From the NCBI GenBank assembly GCA_031273305.1, contig JAISSC010000007.1, positions 1-6,298 on the forward strand: DNA of 6,298 nt. Direction: 5' to 3'. Position numbers and translations under genes: made by a program. Source of the DNA: Flavobacteriaceae bacterium. GTDB lineage: Bacteria > Bacteroidota > Bacteroidia > Flavobacteriales > Weeksellaceae. Within the stretch, counting starts at the first letter, position 1, and the number at the start of each line of letters is the position of its first letter. Below are positions 5,376 to 6,298 of the stretch, one piece after another. Below the pieces are notes generated by a model. The model saw only the letters and a program-made list of their open reading frames with translations, did no database searches and was not told the origin of the DNA.

Positions 5376-5534
5376 GCGCAACGTAGAGACGTCCCAATTT
5401 GGGCGTCTCTGTGCGTTATTATTGTTGCAAGCCTCATGCATAGGGGGTTGCTTCGCTTCGCTCGCAATGGGTAGATTGCTACGCTCCACTACGTTCCATT
5501 CGCAAGGACACCACGCATAGAAACGCAATAACCT
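5376..5534 (+). repeat. Composite intergenic repeat, copy B
   Basis: This is the second copy of the 159-bp element at 4120-4278, in direct orientation. Its stem-loop (5377-5415) is identical to that of copy A, and the first difference comes at 5420. The REP-like part reads GCTTCGCTTCGCTCGCAA, with a more regular TTCGC repetition than in copy A. It ends 35 bases before the stop codon of the deoxyhypusine-synthase-like gene. Together the two copies bracket the lipoprotein gene. Confidence 0.92.
5377..5415 (+). other. Conserved stem-loop of repeat copy B
   Basis: The bases and pairing are the same as in copy A: CGCA/TGCG outer arms, AGAGACG/CGTCTCT, then CCCA/TGGG with an ATT loop and a one-base bulge. 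On the minus strand it lies about 155 bases beyond the end of the deoxyhypusine-synthase-like gene. Confidence 0.7.
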
Positions 5535-5569
5535 CATGTACAGATAGTTACGTCTGCAAGAAGACCCCT

Positions 5570-6298
5570 TTATATTCCCAGAATATAGGCAAAAATCAGG
5601 GGAGCAACAATGGTGGCATCACTTTCAATAATGTGTTTAGGGGTATCGATTCCCAACTTTCCCCAAGTTATCTTTTCATTGGGTACGGCTCCTGAGTAAG
5701 AACCATAGCTGGTGGTTGAATCGGATATTTGGCAGAAATAGCTCCAGAGTGGAACATCATGCCACTCCAAATCCTGATACATCATAGGTACAACACATAT
5801 CGGGAAATCTCCGGAAATCCCTCCTGCAATCTGGAAAAAACCGATTCCTTTTCCTCCGGAATTGGCTCGATACCATTCGGCTAAATATGCCATATACTCA
5901 ATACCGGATTTTACGGTGGAAGCCTTTACCTCTCCTTTGATAACATAAGAGGTAAAAATATTTCCCATCGTGCTGTCTTCCCATCCGGGAACGACAATAG
6001 GTAAGTTTTTTTCAGCTGCCGCCAGCATCCAGCTGTTTTTAGGGTCTATCTCATAATAGTCTTCCAATACGCCCGAAAGCAGCATTTTATACATATATTC
6101 GTGGGGAAAATACCTTTCTCCTTTGGCGTCCGCTTCTTTCCAAATCTTCTCGATATGTTGTTGCAAACGGCGGAAAGCCTCTTCTTCCGGTATACAGGTG
6201 TCGGTAACCCGATTTAGCCCTTTTTCCAGCAATTCCCATTCCTGTTCGGGTGTCAGGTCTCTGTAATTGGGAACCCTTTTGTAATAAGAATGCGCTAC
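5570..6298 (-). CDS. Deoxyhypusine synthase-like protein, N-terminus missing
   Basis: The reading frame is open to the window edge; 242 residues are visible, beginning VAHSYYKRVPNYRDL. Family members I recall are about 320-330 residues, so roughly 80 N-terminal residues lie to the right. An internal TTG at 6232 is not the true start. Deoxyhypusine synthase (DHS) moves the aminobutyl group of spermidine to a lysine of eIF5A using NAD, but bacteria have no eIF5A. Bacterial relatives are thought to make polyamines such as homospermidine. The catalytic-lysine segment NEKITWGK is intact: Lys codon at 5657-5659, with Trp and Glu at the DHS spacing. NLPIVVPGWEDSTMGN and FFQIAGGISGDFP are clear family blocks. 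By recalled alignment, the human spermidine-binding His288 and Asp316 are replaced (SGDF; YGSYSGAVPNE). The probable substrate is therefore a free diamine, by inference. Upstream polyamine genes (speA, agmatinase) would be expected but lie outside the window. Confidence 0.93.
   Translation of the reverse strand, partial: VAHSYYKRVPNYRDLTPEQEWELLEKGLNRVTDTCIPEEEAFRRLQQHIEKIWKEADAKGERYFPHEYMYKMLLSGVLEDYYEIDPKNSWMLAAAEKNLPIVVPGWEDSTMGNIFTSYVIKGEVKASTVKSGIEYMAYLAEWYRANSGGKGIGFFQIAGGISGDFPICVVPMMYQDLEWHDVPLWSYFCQISDSTTSYGSYSGAVPNEKITWGKLGIDTPKHIIESDATIVAPLIFAYILGI

Larger units (their letters stand above)
5202..5569. other. 368-bp intergenic region without a gene
   Basis: This stretch lies between the lipoprotein start and the end of the deoxyhypusine-synthase-like gene, both on the minus strand. 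It holds the candidate lipoprotein promoter (5234-5241), a very AT-rich segment (5240-5280), a strong palindrome (5302-5329), the composite repeat copy B (5376-5534) and a possible decayed repeat tail. An open frame reading through copy B on the minus strand is judged spurious. Confidence 0.8.

Noticed and set aside
4120..5534. Composite transposon or insertion sequence formed by the two repeats
   Set aside because: The repeats are direct, too short to encode a transposase, and the DNA between holds only a lipoprotein gene; I saw no target-site duplication.
4120..5534. CRISPR array or tRNA/rRNA gene
   Set aside because: There are only two repeat copies, more than 1 kb apart, with no regular spacers. 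No cloverleaf or rRNA-like sequence was recognised anywhere in the window.
5570..6232. Deoxyhypusine-synthase-like gene starting at the TTG at 6232
   Set aside because: The frame stays open upstream to the window edge and the extra residues (VAHSYYKRVPNYRDLTPEQE) match the family, so the gene is truncated by the window.

Overview
The window looks like ordinary chromosomal DNA from a member of the Bacteroidota, most likely a flavobacterium. It is AT-rich, no gene start has a clear Shine-Dalgarno sequence, and three gene starts are preceded by the Bacteroidota -7 promoter motif TAnnTTTG. One lipoprotein carries an acidic Ser/Asp stretch after its lipid-attachment Cys, typical of surface lipoproteins in this phylum. 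The protein families (DUF4136 lipoprotein, BT0820-like HAD protein, 'SIAPEQCF' methyltransferase, bacterial deoxyhypusine-synthase-like protein) point the same way. The species cannot be named from this sequence.

Layout. Positions 1-197 hold no gene; there is a weak terminator-like hairpin at the left edge. On the minus strand, a DUF4136 lipoprotein gene (686-1219) overlaps the start of folA (198-686, dihydrofolate reductase). A 251-bp divergent intergenic region (1220-1470) has a promoter motif for each direction and a cluster of short dyads. On the plus strand follows a compact four-gene cluster: a HAD-family hydrolase (1471-1911), methionine aminopeptidase map (1908-2729, ATGA overlap), a class I SAM methyltransferase (2736-3506) and a SpoU/TrmH-type RNA 2'-O-methyltransferase (3546-4094).

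The right third is more unusual. A minus-strand surface lipoprotein of unrecognised family (4371-5201) is bracketed by two direct copies of a roughly 159-bp intergenic repeat (4120-4278 and 5376-5534). The copies align without gaps at about 94% identity by eye. Each begins with an identical strong stem-loop, followed by REP-like segments rich in GCTTCGC/CGCTC. A separate palindrome with perfect 11-bp arms lies at 5302-5329. The window ends inside a deoxyhypusine-synthase-like gene (5570 to beyond 6298, minus strand), which is probably a polyamine (homospermidine-type) enzyme rather than an eIF5A-modifying one.

How the genes relate. FolA supplies tetrahydrofolate. Map and the RNA methyltransferase are housekeeping functions in protein maturation and RNA modification; the roles of the HAD protein and the SAM methyltransferase are unknown. 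I see no defence, CRISPR, phage or transposase system. The parts most worth a second look are the repeat family flanking the lipoprotein and the altered active site of the deoxyhypusine-synthase-like protein.
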